Assembly (NCBI GenBank): GCA_958428675.1
Contig: CAUAGV010000112.1
Location: 1 to 5,795 of the forward strand
From: an uncultured Collinsella sp.
GTDB taxonomy: Bacteria > Actinomycetota > Coriobacteriia > Coriobacteriales > Coriobacteriaceae
DNA length: 5,795 nucleotides
Reading direction: 5' to 3'
This document shows, piece after piece, positions 1-5,581 of the stretch. Within the stretch, counting starts at the first letter, position 1. Each line of letters starts with the position of its first letter. Both the position numbers and the translations under genes were made by a program. A model generated the notes under the pieces. That model was not told the origin of the DNA. It ran no database searches and saw only the letters and a program-made list of their open reading frames with translations.

Positions 1-86
1 TTGAGCGCCTCGCCGATCTTCTCATCCACATGCGCACGCAGAGCATCGGTTACCGTCGTCTTGCGTCCAGAAACCTTGATATCCAT
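1..86 (-). CDS. hpf: Ribosome hibernation promoting factor, N-terminal fragment (runs off left edge)
   Basis: Only the first 28 codons are in the window. They read MDIKVSGRKTTVTDALRAHV and continue DEKIGEAL. This matches the start of the HPF/RaiA (sigma-54 modulation protein) family, whose beta-strand-then-helix opening typically reads 'M.I.v.Gr...vt.al+.yve.Ki.kl'. These proteins bind the 30S decoding region in stationary phase or stress; the long form drives 100S ribosome dimers. Long or short form cannot be decided because the C-terminus is missing. The ATG is supported by a GGAG ribosome binding site at 93-96, six bases upstream. In many Gram-positive bacteria hpf sits between comF and secA, so the comF upstream fits and secA may follow outside the window (inference). 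It is probably transcribed separately from the lipoprotein gene, because a terminator lies between them. Confidence 0.85.
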   Translation of the reverse strand, partial: MDIKVSGRKTTVTDALRAHVDEKIGEAL

Positions 87-303
87 ACGTGGCTCCAATC
101 TGCCTCGGGGACTTACTGTACTGGCTATGTACCCATTGCCGTGCATTTAATCACGCGGATTCCCAAAGACCCGAATAACGATTGCTTGATACCGCATACC
201 GAAGTCTCGCACTTTTCTGTGGCAAAGTGCGCTATAGGAGGGCGACGACGACTTTGTATTTGGTCCCGAAAATTGGCTTTGACCTGCTGGTTTTATAGAG
301 ATG
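87..303. other. Intergenic region upstream of hpf
   Basis: No protein gene is convincing here. The stretch must hold the hpf promoter, since a terminator closes the preceding transcript. On the minus strand a weak candidate -10 is TACATA, about 40 bases before the hpf ATG, but its -35 is poor. A second is TATAAA near 292-297, also without a good -35. A perfect 8-bp inverted repeat (CGCACTTT / AAAGTGCG, arms 208-215 and 224-231, 8-base loop) lies in the middle. If transcription starts near 285 it would fall in the hpf leader. No promoter can be assigned with confidence. Confidence 0.4.
208..231. repeat. Perfect 8-bp inverted repeat upstream of hpf
   Basis: Arms CGCACTTT (208-215) and AAAGTGCG (224-231) flank an 8-base spacer. 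It has no adjacent T-tract, so it is not a standard terminator. It could be an operator or a hairpin in the hpf leader. The function is not known; only the symmetry is seen. Confidence 0.5.
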
Positions 304-337
304 AAAAAGCCGGGCTCCCCTATTGGAGAAGCCCGGC
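304..337 (-). terminator. Intrinsic terminator of the lipoprotein gene
   Basis: On the minus strand an 8-bp GC-rich stem (GCCGGGCT / AGCCCGGC, arms at 330-337 and 309-316) is followed directly by five T residues (plus-strand A at 304-308). The loop is about 13 bases and includes a possible CTCC/GGAG extension. Orientation and position, about 70 bases past the TAG of the solute-binding lipoprotein gene, fit a Rho-independent terminator that separates it from hpf. Confidence 0.85.
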
Positions 338-360
338 AGTGCGTGTCGAAACCGTGAAGA

Positions 361-389
361 GGCGCCTCTCCTAGCGCATAGGAGACGCC
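361..389 (-). other. Stable hairpin just after the lipoprotein stop codon
   Basis: Eleven base pairs (GGCG plus TCTCCTA against TAGGAGA plus CGCC, with two bulged C residues at 365-366) close a 5-base loop. It lies 15 bases downstream of the TAG. No T-tract follows on either strand, so it is probably an mRNA 3'-end stabilising hairpin, or a first weak terminator ahead of the canonical one at 304-337. Confidence 0.55.
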
Positions 390-403
390 ACCCCTAGCAA
401 TAA

Positions 404-1414
404 CTAGCTATTAAGCTTGTTAATGTCATCGTCGGTGATGGCGTCTTCCTGGCTGGACGATTTGTCTTCAGAGGATGCGGTCTCATTGTTGGAATCGGAG
501 GACTCGCTGCCGGAGGATGCGGAGCCAGACGACTGAAGGTTGACACCAGATACTGTCTTAGTGGTGAGGTCGTAGGGCATCGTGCCATACCAGACGCAGT
601 GGACTGCCTCGAGCGTACCGTCGACCGTGATGCCGTCGAGGGCATCGCTCACGGCACGGCACAGTTCGTCATTGGACGAGAGGCCCGCAACACCAAGCGT
701 CGAGGGCGCCTCGAGCGCACCGACATAGGAGATCTCGCTCATCAGGCGTGCAAGGTAGCCGCCGGCCGTGGAGTCGCAGATCACATAGTCGACTTCGCCG
801 GACTCGAGCGCCTCAAAGCACTCGTTGATGTTGGGGTAGGTCTTTTGGTTGGCGGTGATGCTCTGCTTAGCAAGCGCCTCCTGCGAGGCCGAGGACATCT
901 GGACACCCAGAGTAGACGTGTTAAGGGTATCGGTGGAAACGCTCAGCGACCCACCATCGCTGGTTTTACCGAACACGGAAGCGGCATCGTACAGGCAGGT
1001 GCCGAGCGAGCTAACGTCCCCATCCGTGGAGTTGATCTCGCCGATAAAGATATCAGCCTTTTTGTCACCGAGCGCGGAACCTGCCGAGGACGCATCGACA
1101 AAGGCGACCTTAAGGCCCATGCGGCTTGCGAGGGCGCGGGCAGCGTCGACTGCATACCCCGTGAGCTCGCCGTCAGCGCCCTGCATGGCCTGCGGCGCAT
1201 CGGAGGTATCGAGGGCAACCGTCAGGGTACCGGGGGTGACCAGGGCATCATCCGACACCGCGGGCGTGACGGTCTCGTACTCGATCTGGTCGATCGTGGG
1301 AGTCGTGAACGTAGACAGCGGGTTGAACGCGCATCCGCTCAGGCCCAAAACGGCGATGACCGCTGCGGTCCCAGCACCTAACCGAGCCGCGTGCATCAAG
1401 CTGCCCCTCACCAT
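404..1414 (-). CDS. Lipoprotein of the family 3 extracellular solute-binding type (start uncertain)
   Basis: The start chosen gives 336 residues. The N-terminus has basic residues, a hydrophobic stretch and the lipobox L-S-G-C with the lipid-anchored Cys at residue 28, so this is an exported lipoprotein. Residues about 62-283 resemble periplasmic binding proteins of the SBP_bac_3 type: an opening 'GTLTVALDTSDAP', then 'DGELTGYAVDAARALASRMG', a 'KKADIFIGEIN' strand and a 'GEVDYVICDSTAGGYL' hinge segment. The Arg of the usual 'T.eR' ligand-binding motif is not visible, so the ligand is unclear. Residues 293-336 form a Ser/Glu/Asp-rich acidic tail. No permease or ATPase gene is adjacent. The frame is open up to 1795, but a strong promoter at 1746-1774 and the signal peptide argue against starts there. 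ATG at 1396, with GAGGGG seven bases upstream, is an equally good start; ATGs at 1633 and 1705 are less likely. Confidence 0.8.
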   Translation of the reverse strand: MVRGSLMHAARLGAGTAAVIAVLGLSGCAFNPLSTFTTPTIDQIEYETVTPAVSDDALVTPGTLTVALDTSDAPQAMQGADGELTGYAVDAARALASRMGLKVAFVDASSAGSALGDKKADIFIGEINSTDGDVSSLGTCLYDAASVFGKTSDGGSLSVSTDTLNTSTLGVQMSSASQEALAKQSITANQKTYPNINECFEALESGEVDYVICDSTAGGYLARLMSEISYVGALEAPSTLGVAGLSSNDELCRAVSDALDGITVDGTLEAVHCVWYGTMPYDLTTKTVSGVNLQSSGSASSGSESSDSNNETASSEDKSSSQEDAITDDDINKLNS

Positions 1415-1739
1415 GTCCACTACCCTGCCTTCTGTGTCGTATACGATCCGTGCGTTGCGCGGAATATCAGATTGTTCCCACCAGCTGACCTGGTATTTGA
1501 CCCCACACTTGCGCACCGGGGTGTTTGCTCGGGAGGCCGCAGCCACCTTCACGACTGGCCCGCTCGCCCGCGAGGCGGTATTGCCCCAAAGAAAGTAGAA
1601 CGGACGGTGCGGCTTACATCTAGGACGCGCCATGATCGCGCCGCGCGCACGCGGTCGCTTACGTGGATCCCTTTGACCGCGTCTGTCTTGGACTAGGACG
1701 GGCATTTCGTCCGTCCGCAACCACAGCCTGGTAGGAACG
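1415..1739 (-). other. Long leader (5' UTR) of the lipoprotein gene
   Basis: The promoter at 1746-1774 predicts a transcript start near 1739, about 325 bases before the preferred start codon. The frame stays open through this stretch, but G+C by codon position is nearly flat (roughly 59, 55 and 67 percent for 1415-1633 by hand count). Rare-looking Arg and Gly codons are frequent, and a 100-residue extension before a lipoprotein signal peptide would be odd. Small hairpins are possible: 1696-1701 with 1711-1716 (9-base loop), 1651-1656 with 1675-1680, 1500-1504 with 1518-1522, and 1480-1484 with 1490-1494. I do not recognise a known riboswitch, RNase P RNA, tmRNA, SRP RNA or 6S RNA. An N-terminally extended protein cannot be excluded. 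Confidence 0.5.
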
Positions 1740-1745
1740 TAGCGC

Positions 1746-1774
1746 ATTATAGCTAAGTTCAAGCTAAAGTTTAA
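1746..1774 (-). promoter_or_regulatory. Strong sigma-70-type promoter for the lipoprotein gene
   Basis: On the minus strand a perfect -10 TATAAT (1746-1751) lies exactly 17 bases downstream of a -35-like TTAAAC (1769-1774). The surroundings are AT-rich in an otherwise GC-rich region. It lies in the gap after comF and points toward the lipoprotein gene. The -35 matches the consensus only at about three of six positions. Confidence 0.75.
1751..1773. repeat. Tandem direct repeat in the promoter spacer
   Basis: AGCTAAGTTCA (1751-1761) is followed at once by AGCTAAAGTTTA (1762-1773). The two copies are one helical turn apart and fill the space between the -10 and -35. This placement would suit a repressor operator. 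No regulator is identified; the repeat itself is seen directly. Confidence 0.5.
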
Positions 1775-1861
1775 GGTTAGGGGCGTCATTCGCATCGCGA
1801 GTACAGATTTCGCAGGTCAGGACGGGCCGCACGCGCCATCTTCACTGCCACAAAACCACCC

Positions 1862-2668
1862 CTACCAAACACGTGCGATAGCAAGGCCATCGACTGCCGC
1901 AGCGCCGGCACGCCTGAGCTCCGCCGAGGCTGCTGCCATGGTCGCGCCCGTGGTGATAACGTCATCGATAAGCAGTAGGCGGCGGCCGTGCACGTCCTCA
2001 ACCGTCTCGTACATGCCTTGGGCACGCTCGCGACGCTCCTCACGACCGAGTTCGCGCTGGTCGCCATGCCCGTACTTGACGAGAGCATCGAGCAGGGGAA
2101 CACCCGACAGCTCGCAAAATGGGCGCGCAATAGCCTCCATATGATCAAAACCACGCCGCCGAAACGCTGCCGCCGTCGCAGGCACAAACACCACCGCATC
2201 CGCACCGGACAGCACACCTCCATAGCGATCGGGCGCTACGACCTGGGCATGCAGGGCGGTGTCGTAGAGCAGCTCCGCCAGATACGGAGCCAGACGTCGC
2301 TCGCCCGCATCCTTGTACGCTTTAATGATGCGCGGCAGCGGATGCGCATAGACGGCGCACGCCAGGCAGCGGTCGAGCGCCTCCGCCATTGCCGAGGACG
2401 TGCCCTCGACCGAACACTCAGTGCACAGCAAATCCCCAAACGGGGCGCCGCATCGGGTACAGCTATGACGTGGGTCGATGAGCGTGAGCGCGGCCAGGCA
2501 GTCTTGGCAAATAAGCGCACCGGCGCGCTCGCAGCCGGCACATCGTGTTGGCGACAATACCTCGAGTGCCTCGCGTGCCGCCCGCTCGGCAAACGGCAGC
2601 AATTCGTCCGCAAACGGTAGGGCGCCGGCACCCTGCAGACGGCTCAATTTGTTCAGATGGCTCTTCAA
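1862..2668 (-). CDS. comF: ComF family protein (zinc-finger phosphoribosyltransferase-like)
   Basis: This is a 268-residue protein of the ComF/GntX family. An N-terminal zinc-finger region carries CxxC pairs at Cys43/46 and 54/57, then Cys70/73 and 82/85. The C-terminal half is a type I phosphoribosyltransferase fold with the PRPP-binding motif LLLIDDVITTGAT at about 231-243. A family-typical 'RRRGFDH' stretch at 170-176 and the segment around 'GDQRELGREERRE' precede it. ComF proteins are needed for DNA uptake in naturally competent bacteria; whether this host is competent is unknown. The start is TTG at 2668, supported by GGGAGGG at 2676-2682 seven bases upstream. That site is buried in a perfect inverted repeat. 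No other start with a good ribosome binding site is seen before Cys43. The gene follows ricT by 102 bases and may be read from the same transcript. Confidence 0.88.
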   Translation of the reverse strand: MKSHLNKLSRLQGAGALPFADELLPFAERAAREALEVLSPTRCAGCERAGALICQDCLAALTLIDPRHSCTRCGAPFGDLLCTECSVEGTSSAMAEALDRCLACAVYAHPLPRIIKAYKDAGERRLAPYLAELLYDTALHAQVVAPDRYGGVLSGADAVVFVPATAAAFRRRGFDHMEAIARPFCELSGVPLLDALVKYGHGDQRELGREERRERAQGMYETVEDVHGRRLLLIDDVITTGATMAAASAELRRAGAAAVDGLAIARVW

Positions 2669-2671
2669 GAC

Positions 2672-2707
2672 ACAACCCTCCCTACGTTCGGTCGCAGGGA
2701 GGGTTGT
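2672..2707 (-). promoter_or_regulatory. Perfect 12-bp stem-loop sequestering the comF ribosome binding site
   Basis: Arms ACAACCCTCCCT (2672-2683) and AGGGAGGGTTGT (2696-2707) are perfectly complementary, with a 12-base loop. In the comF transcript the strand with the AGGGAGGG ribosome binding site (2676-2683) is the downstream arm, so it would be fully paired. The tails on both sides are only moderately T-rich (TTGTGTCTTG toward comF). It could be a translation-controlling hairpin, or an intrinsic terminator or attenuator ending the tmk-holB-ricT transcript. Confidence 0.7.
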
Positions 2708-2723
2708 TGATTCAGCGCTATGG

Positions 2724-2744
2724 TACCCCGACGCGATTGGGGTA
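2724..2744. repeat. Small inverted repeat between ricT and comF
   Basis: TACCCC (2724-2729) and GGGGTA (2739-2744) flank a 9-base spacer. There is no T-tract, so this is a weak hairpin of unknown role beside the larger stem-loop at 2672-2707. Confidence 0.35.
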
Positions 2745-2770
2745 AGGCGGGTTAAATCCGCTCGCGGGCG

Positions 2771-4462
2771 TTATTCGCCGGCGGGCGGTTGTGGTGCGGC
2801 CGAAGACGGGGTCGAGCCCTCGCCACCATTCTGGCGCGGCTTGCGGGAACGGCGACGGCGACGGCGCTTTTGGCCCTGGTCGGCCGAGCCCTCGCCACCG
2901 CGATCCTCGCGCGACTCGCGCTCGTCGCGAGCGGCGCCACGCGAAGCCTTGGCAGCCGCTCCCCCGCCATCTCCGGGACGACGGCGCGTGACCTTGACCT
3001 CGCCATCCGAGACCTGATCGGCAACGGAGGGCACTGAGGGCTTCTGTTGCGTGCCCGAGGAATGGCGACGGCGCGGACGCGGCGCGCGCTCATCCTCGCC
3101 ACGTGACTTGCCGCCCTTGTCGGCAGGCGCATCGGAACCCGAGGGACCCTTGGAAGCGGCACCAGCCTCGCGAGCAGCTGCCGCGCGGAAGGCATCCTCG
3201 CGCTCCTCGCTCGACAGGCGACGGCGCGTGGGGTTCATGCCACCGCCGCGATTCTGCTGCTGGGGCTGCTGAACCTCGCGCTCGCGGGAGGAGTTCTTGT
3301 CTGCAGCTGCAGCCTCGCCGACATCGCCCGAGCCCGCGCGCTTGCGACGACGACGGCCACCGGCGGCCTCCTCGGCCTCAGGCGTTGCGGCATTGCCACG
3401 GCCCTTTCCGCGGCCACGACCCTCGCCCTGCCCCTGACCGGCGCGAGCATCGGATTCAGCATCGCGACGACGGCGCTTGGGCATCGACGTACCGGCCAGA
3501 CGGTCGGCGCTCGACAGGCCATCGCCCACGTCGACGCCGTTCTCGCGGTCGAGCTCCATGAGCGCCAGGCGCATCTCGGGCGACTCGATGCGCTCGAGCA
3601 CGTCGCGCGTCACGCAGTCGGGGCGGCAGTTGCAGCCCTGCTCGGCGGCCTTCTTTTTGCAGCCCTCCGAGCAGGTCATATCGGCCAGGTTGACCTTAAA
3701 GACCTTGCCGTTCTCCAGGCGCAGCACCAGCTGCTCACGCGGCGTGTCATATTCCTGAATACGCGCCTTGCCGAGCGGCGTATCGATGAGCGTCTTCTTT
3801 TTGGGCGCACGGCTCTTAAAGTCCTTGTACGCTTCGAACTCATAGCGCAGGCAGCACATCAGGCGGCCGCAAACGCCGCTGATCTTGGAGGAATTGAGCG
3901 GCAGGTCCTGCTCTTTTGCCATGCGGATCGAGACGGGCTCAAACTGTCCGCCAAAGCGCGTGCAACAGAGCTCCTGGCCGCACTGGGCATAGCCGCCCAC
4001 CAGGCGAGTCTCGTCGCGCACGCCGATCTGGCGCATGTCAACGCGAATGTGCAGCGTCGAGGACAGGTCCTTGACGAGCTGACGAAAATCGACGCGCTCC
4101 TCGGCCGCAAAGTAGAACACGGCCTTCTCGCCGCCAAACAGGTACTCGACGCCGACCGGCTTCATCTCGAGGTCGAGTTCTTTGACCAGACGGCGGAAAT
4201 CGATCATGGCCTCGTCGCCCTGGATGGCAAGATCGTCGGCAAGCTGCAGGTCGATGTCGCTCGCCACGCGCAGCACGGGCTTGAGCGGCTGACCGATCTC
4301 TTCTTGCGGCACCTCGAAGGGATCGGCCGTGACCAAGCCGATCTCGGTTCCGCGCTCGGTGGAGCAAATGGCATAATCGGCCTCGAGGATATCCAGGTCC
4401 TGCGGGTCGAACCACAGGTCGCGCGAGGCGTAGGTAAACTTAACGGGTACGACTAACGGCAT
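2771..4462 (-). CDS. ricT: PSP1-domain iron-sulfur protein RicT (YaaT) with long Arg-rich tail
   Basis: Residues 1 to about 270 are a typical PSP1/RicT core: 'GTEIGLVTADPF' near 38-49, the 'VEYLFGGEKAVFYFAAEERVDFR' segment near 105-127, 'DMRQIGVRDE' at 142-151, and the Cys motifs CGQELCC (161-167) and GVCGRLMCCLRYE (196-208). In Bacillus subtilis RicT (about 275 residues) works with RicA and RicF in an iron-sulfur complex affecting RNase Y mRNA maturation, sporulation, competence and biofilms. This copy adds five Cys at 264, 268, 277, 279 and 283, and a low-complexity tail from about 328 to 563. The tail has basic patches at 329-333, 369-375, 413-415, 462-466, 493-495 and 532-542 and an RG-repeat stretch at 348-356, suggesting RNA binding (inference). 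The ATG overlaps the end of holB by 10 bases and has AGGAAGG at 4470-4476, seven bases upstream, indicating translational coupling. Confidence 0.92.
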   Translation of the reverse strand: MPLVVPVKFTYASRDLWFDPQDLDILEADYAICSTERGTEIGLVTADPFEVPQEEIGQPLKPVLRVASDIDLQLADDLAIQGDEAMIDFRRLVKELDLEMKPVGVEYLFGGEKAVFYFAAEERVDFRQLVKDLSSTLHIRVDMRQIGVRDETRLVGGYAQCGQELCCTRFGGQFEPVSIRMAKEQDLPLNSSKISGVCGRLMCCLRYEFEAYKDFKSRAPKKKTLIDTPLGKARIQEYDTPREQLVLRLENGKVFKVNLADMTCSEGCKKKAAEQGCNCRPDCVTRDVLERIESPEMRLALMELDRENGVDVGDGLSSADRLAGTSMPKRRRRDAESDARAGQGQGEGRGRGKGRGNAATPEAEEAAGGRRRRKRAGSGDVGEAAAADKNSSREREVQQPQQQNRGGGMNPTRRRLSSEEREDAFRAAAAREAGAASKGPSGSDAPADKGGKSRGEDERAPRPRRRHSSGTQQKPSVPSVADQVSDGEVKVTRRRPGDGGGAAAKASRGAARDERESREDRGGEGSADQGQKRRRRRRSRKPRQNGGEGSTPSSAAPQPPAGE

Positions 4463-5580
4463 TTCAGTGCCTTCCTGATATCGAACAGCATGACCTCGAT
4501 GGCCAGCTGGGGAGTAACGTTTCTGGCGATGTTGCGCTCGGCGGTTGCGACCGCCTCGAGCGCCTGGGTGGCACCCGCAACATTGGTCGCGGCGGCAAGC
4601 CGACCGATCGTGTCGCGCACATCCTCGTTCACCACGTCGGCTGCCTCGTCCTGAAGTGTCAGCAGCACGTCGCGCATGAGCGTCCGCGCGCTCGCCAGCG
4701 CTTCCATGATACCCGAACGCTCGCGCGCGTTGAGTTCGCGCTTGTTGCGGTCCTCAAGCTGCTTCAATGCTCCACGCGACAGGTAGTCGGCGTTTTGCTC
4801 GAGCACCTTTTCCTGCGTGGACTTGACCTCGGCGAGCGGCGCCTTGACGGCGACGATGAGCGACTTGGCGCGACTGAGCACGTCGGCCTCGTCGGCGGCA
4901 ATGAGTGAGTCGATGGCACGGACCATCTGACGGCGGGCGTCCTGGCGCTCGGCGCTCTTAAGAAACTCGATGCCGCGTGTGGGGCTTCCCGCCACGGCGA
5001 CCGCCATGCGGCAACGCGCAGGGTCCTGACCGGTGGCGCGGCTCACGGCCTGCGCGGCGACGGCGGGCGATACCAGCCGAAACGGCACGCACTGGCAACG
5101 ACTCACGATAGTGGGCAGCATCACGTCGGCCGAGGTACCCAACAGGATGAACATAACGCCCTCGGGCGGCTCCTCGAGCGTTTTGAGCAGCGCGTTGGCG
5201 GTGTTGGCGCGCAGCTGCTCGGCACGGTCGATGATGTAGACCTTTGCCCTGGCGCGGATGGGCGCCAGCGGCACGTCGTCGAGCAGCTCGCGGGTCTGGG
5301 CAATGAGGTAACCCGTGGCGCTCTCGGGCGTGTAATAGTGCACGTCGGGGTGCGTATGCCGGGAGACGCGCACGCAGCTGTCGCATGCGCCGCAGCCGTC
5401 CTGCTCGCACAGGAAGGCTTGGGCGAGCGCCCACGCGGCGTCGAGCTTGCCCGCGCCGGGCGCGCCCAAAAACAGGTAGGCGTGCGATGCGCGACCGCTG
5501 GCGACGGCATTGGTCAAAAAGTCGCGCACGCGCTCTTGGGTGTCGAGCTTGGCCAGCAGGCTTGCCTGAGCGGGGGCCAT
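4453..5580 (-). CDS. holB: DNA polymerase III delta' subunit
   Basis: This 375-residue AAA+ protein is the delta' subunit of the clamp loader, which opens the beta clamp and loads it on primed DNA. Visible features, in order, are: 'ASHAYLFLG' at 31-39, a Walker A-like GAPGAGKL (39-46) with Leu instead of the usual Ser/Thr after Lys, and a zinc-finger set at Cys58, 63, 66 and 69. A Walker B-like VYIIDRAEQL (114-123) is followed by 'NALLKTLEEPPE' (129-140) and the SRC motif at 160-162 that supplies the arginine finger. The start is the ATG at 5580 with AGGAGG at 5590-5595, nine bases upstream and inside the tmk coding end. An in-frame TTG at 5601 lies upstream of this site and is unlikely. The gene sits one base after tmk and overlaps ricT by 10 bases, so the three are probably one operon. 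Confidence 0.93.
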   Translation of the reverse strand: MAPAQASLLAKLDTQERVRDFLTNAVASGRASHAYLFLGAPGAGKLDAAWALAQAFLCEQDGCGACDSCVRVSRHTHPDVHYYTPESATGYLIAQTRELLDDVPLAPIRARAKVYIIDRAEQLRANTANALLKTLEEPPEGVMFILLGTSADVMLPTIVSRCQCVPFRLVSPAVAAQAVSRATGQDPARCRMAVAVAGSPTRGIEFLKSAERQDARRQMVRAIDSLIAADEADVLSRAKSLIVAVKAPLAEVKSTQEKVLEQNADYLSRGALKQLEDRNKRELNARERSGIMEALASARTLMRDVLLTLQDEAADVVNEDVRDTIGRLAAATNVAGATQALEAVATAERNIARNVTPQLAIEVMLFDIRKALKCR

Positions 5581-5581
5581 G

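Noticed and set aside
599..1598. Long plus-strand open frames opposite the lipoprotein gene (599-1381 and 849-1598)
   Set aside because: They lie antisense to a well-supported gene, have no family resemblance, and arise from the high-GC codon pattern of the minus-strand gene.
1415..1739. RNase P RNA, tmRNA, SRP RNA or 6S RNA in the long leader
   Set aside because: Short resemblances such as CCAGGUCAG appear, but the conserved cores (for example the SRP GGAA tetraloop or the RNase P GAGGAAAGUCC motif) are absent.
1415..1795. Extending the lipoprotein gene to ATG 1795
   Set aside because: The promoter -10 and -35 lie inside that stretch, so the transcript starts downstream of it, and the extension would put over 100 residues before a lipoprotein signal peptide.
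1988..2620. 210-codon plus-strand open frame opposite comF
   Set aside because: It is antisense to comF, whose zinc-finger and PRPP motifs are clear; the plus-strand product looks compositionally random.
2771..3481. A second gene or a frameshift in the ricT tail
   Set aside because: The frame is continuous with the core, with no internal start plus ribosome binding site better than chance, and Arg-rich tails are a plausible disordered extension.
2752..3561. Arg/Ala/Pro-rich open frames on both strands across the ricT tail
   Set aside because: Low-complexity GC-rich DNA keeps several frames open. Only the frame continuous with the RicT core (2771-4462) has support.
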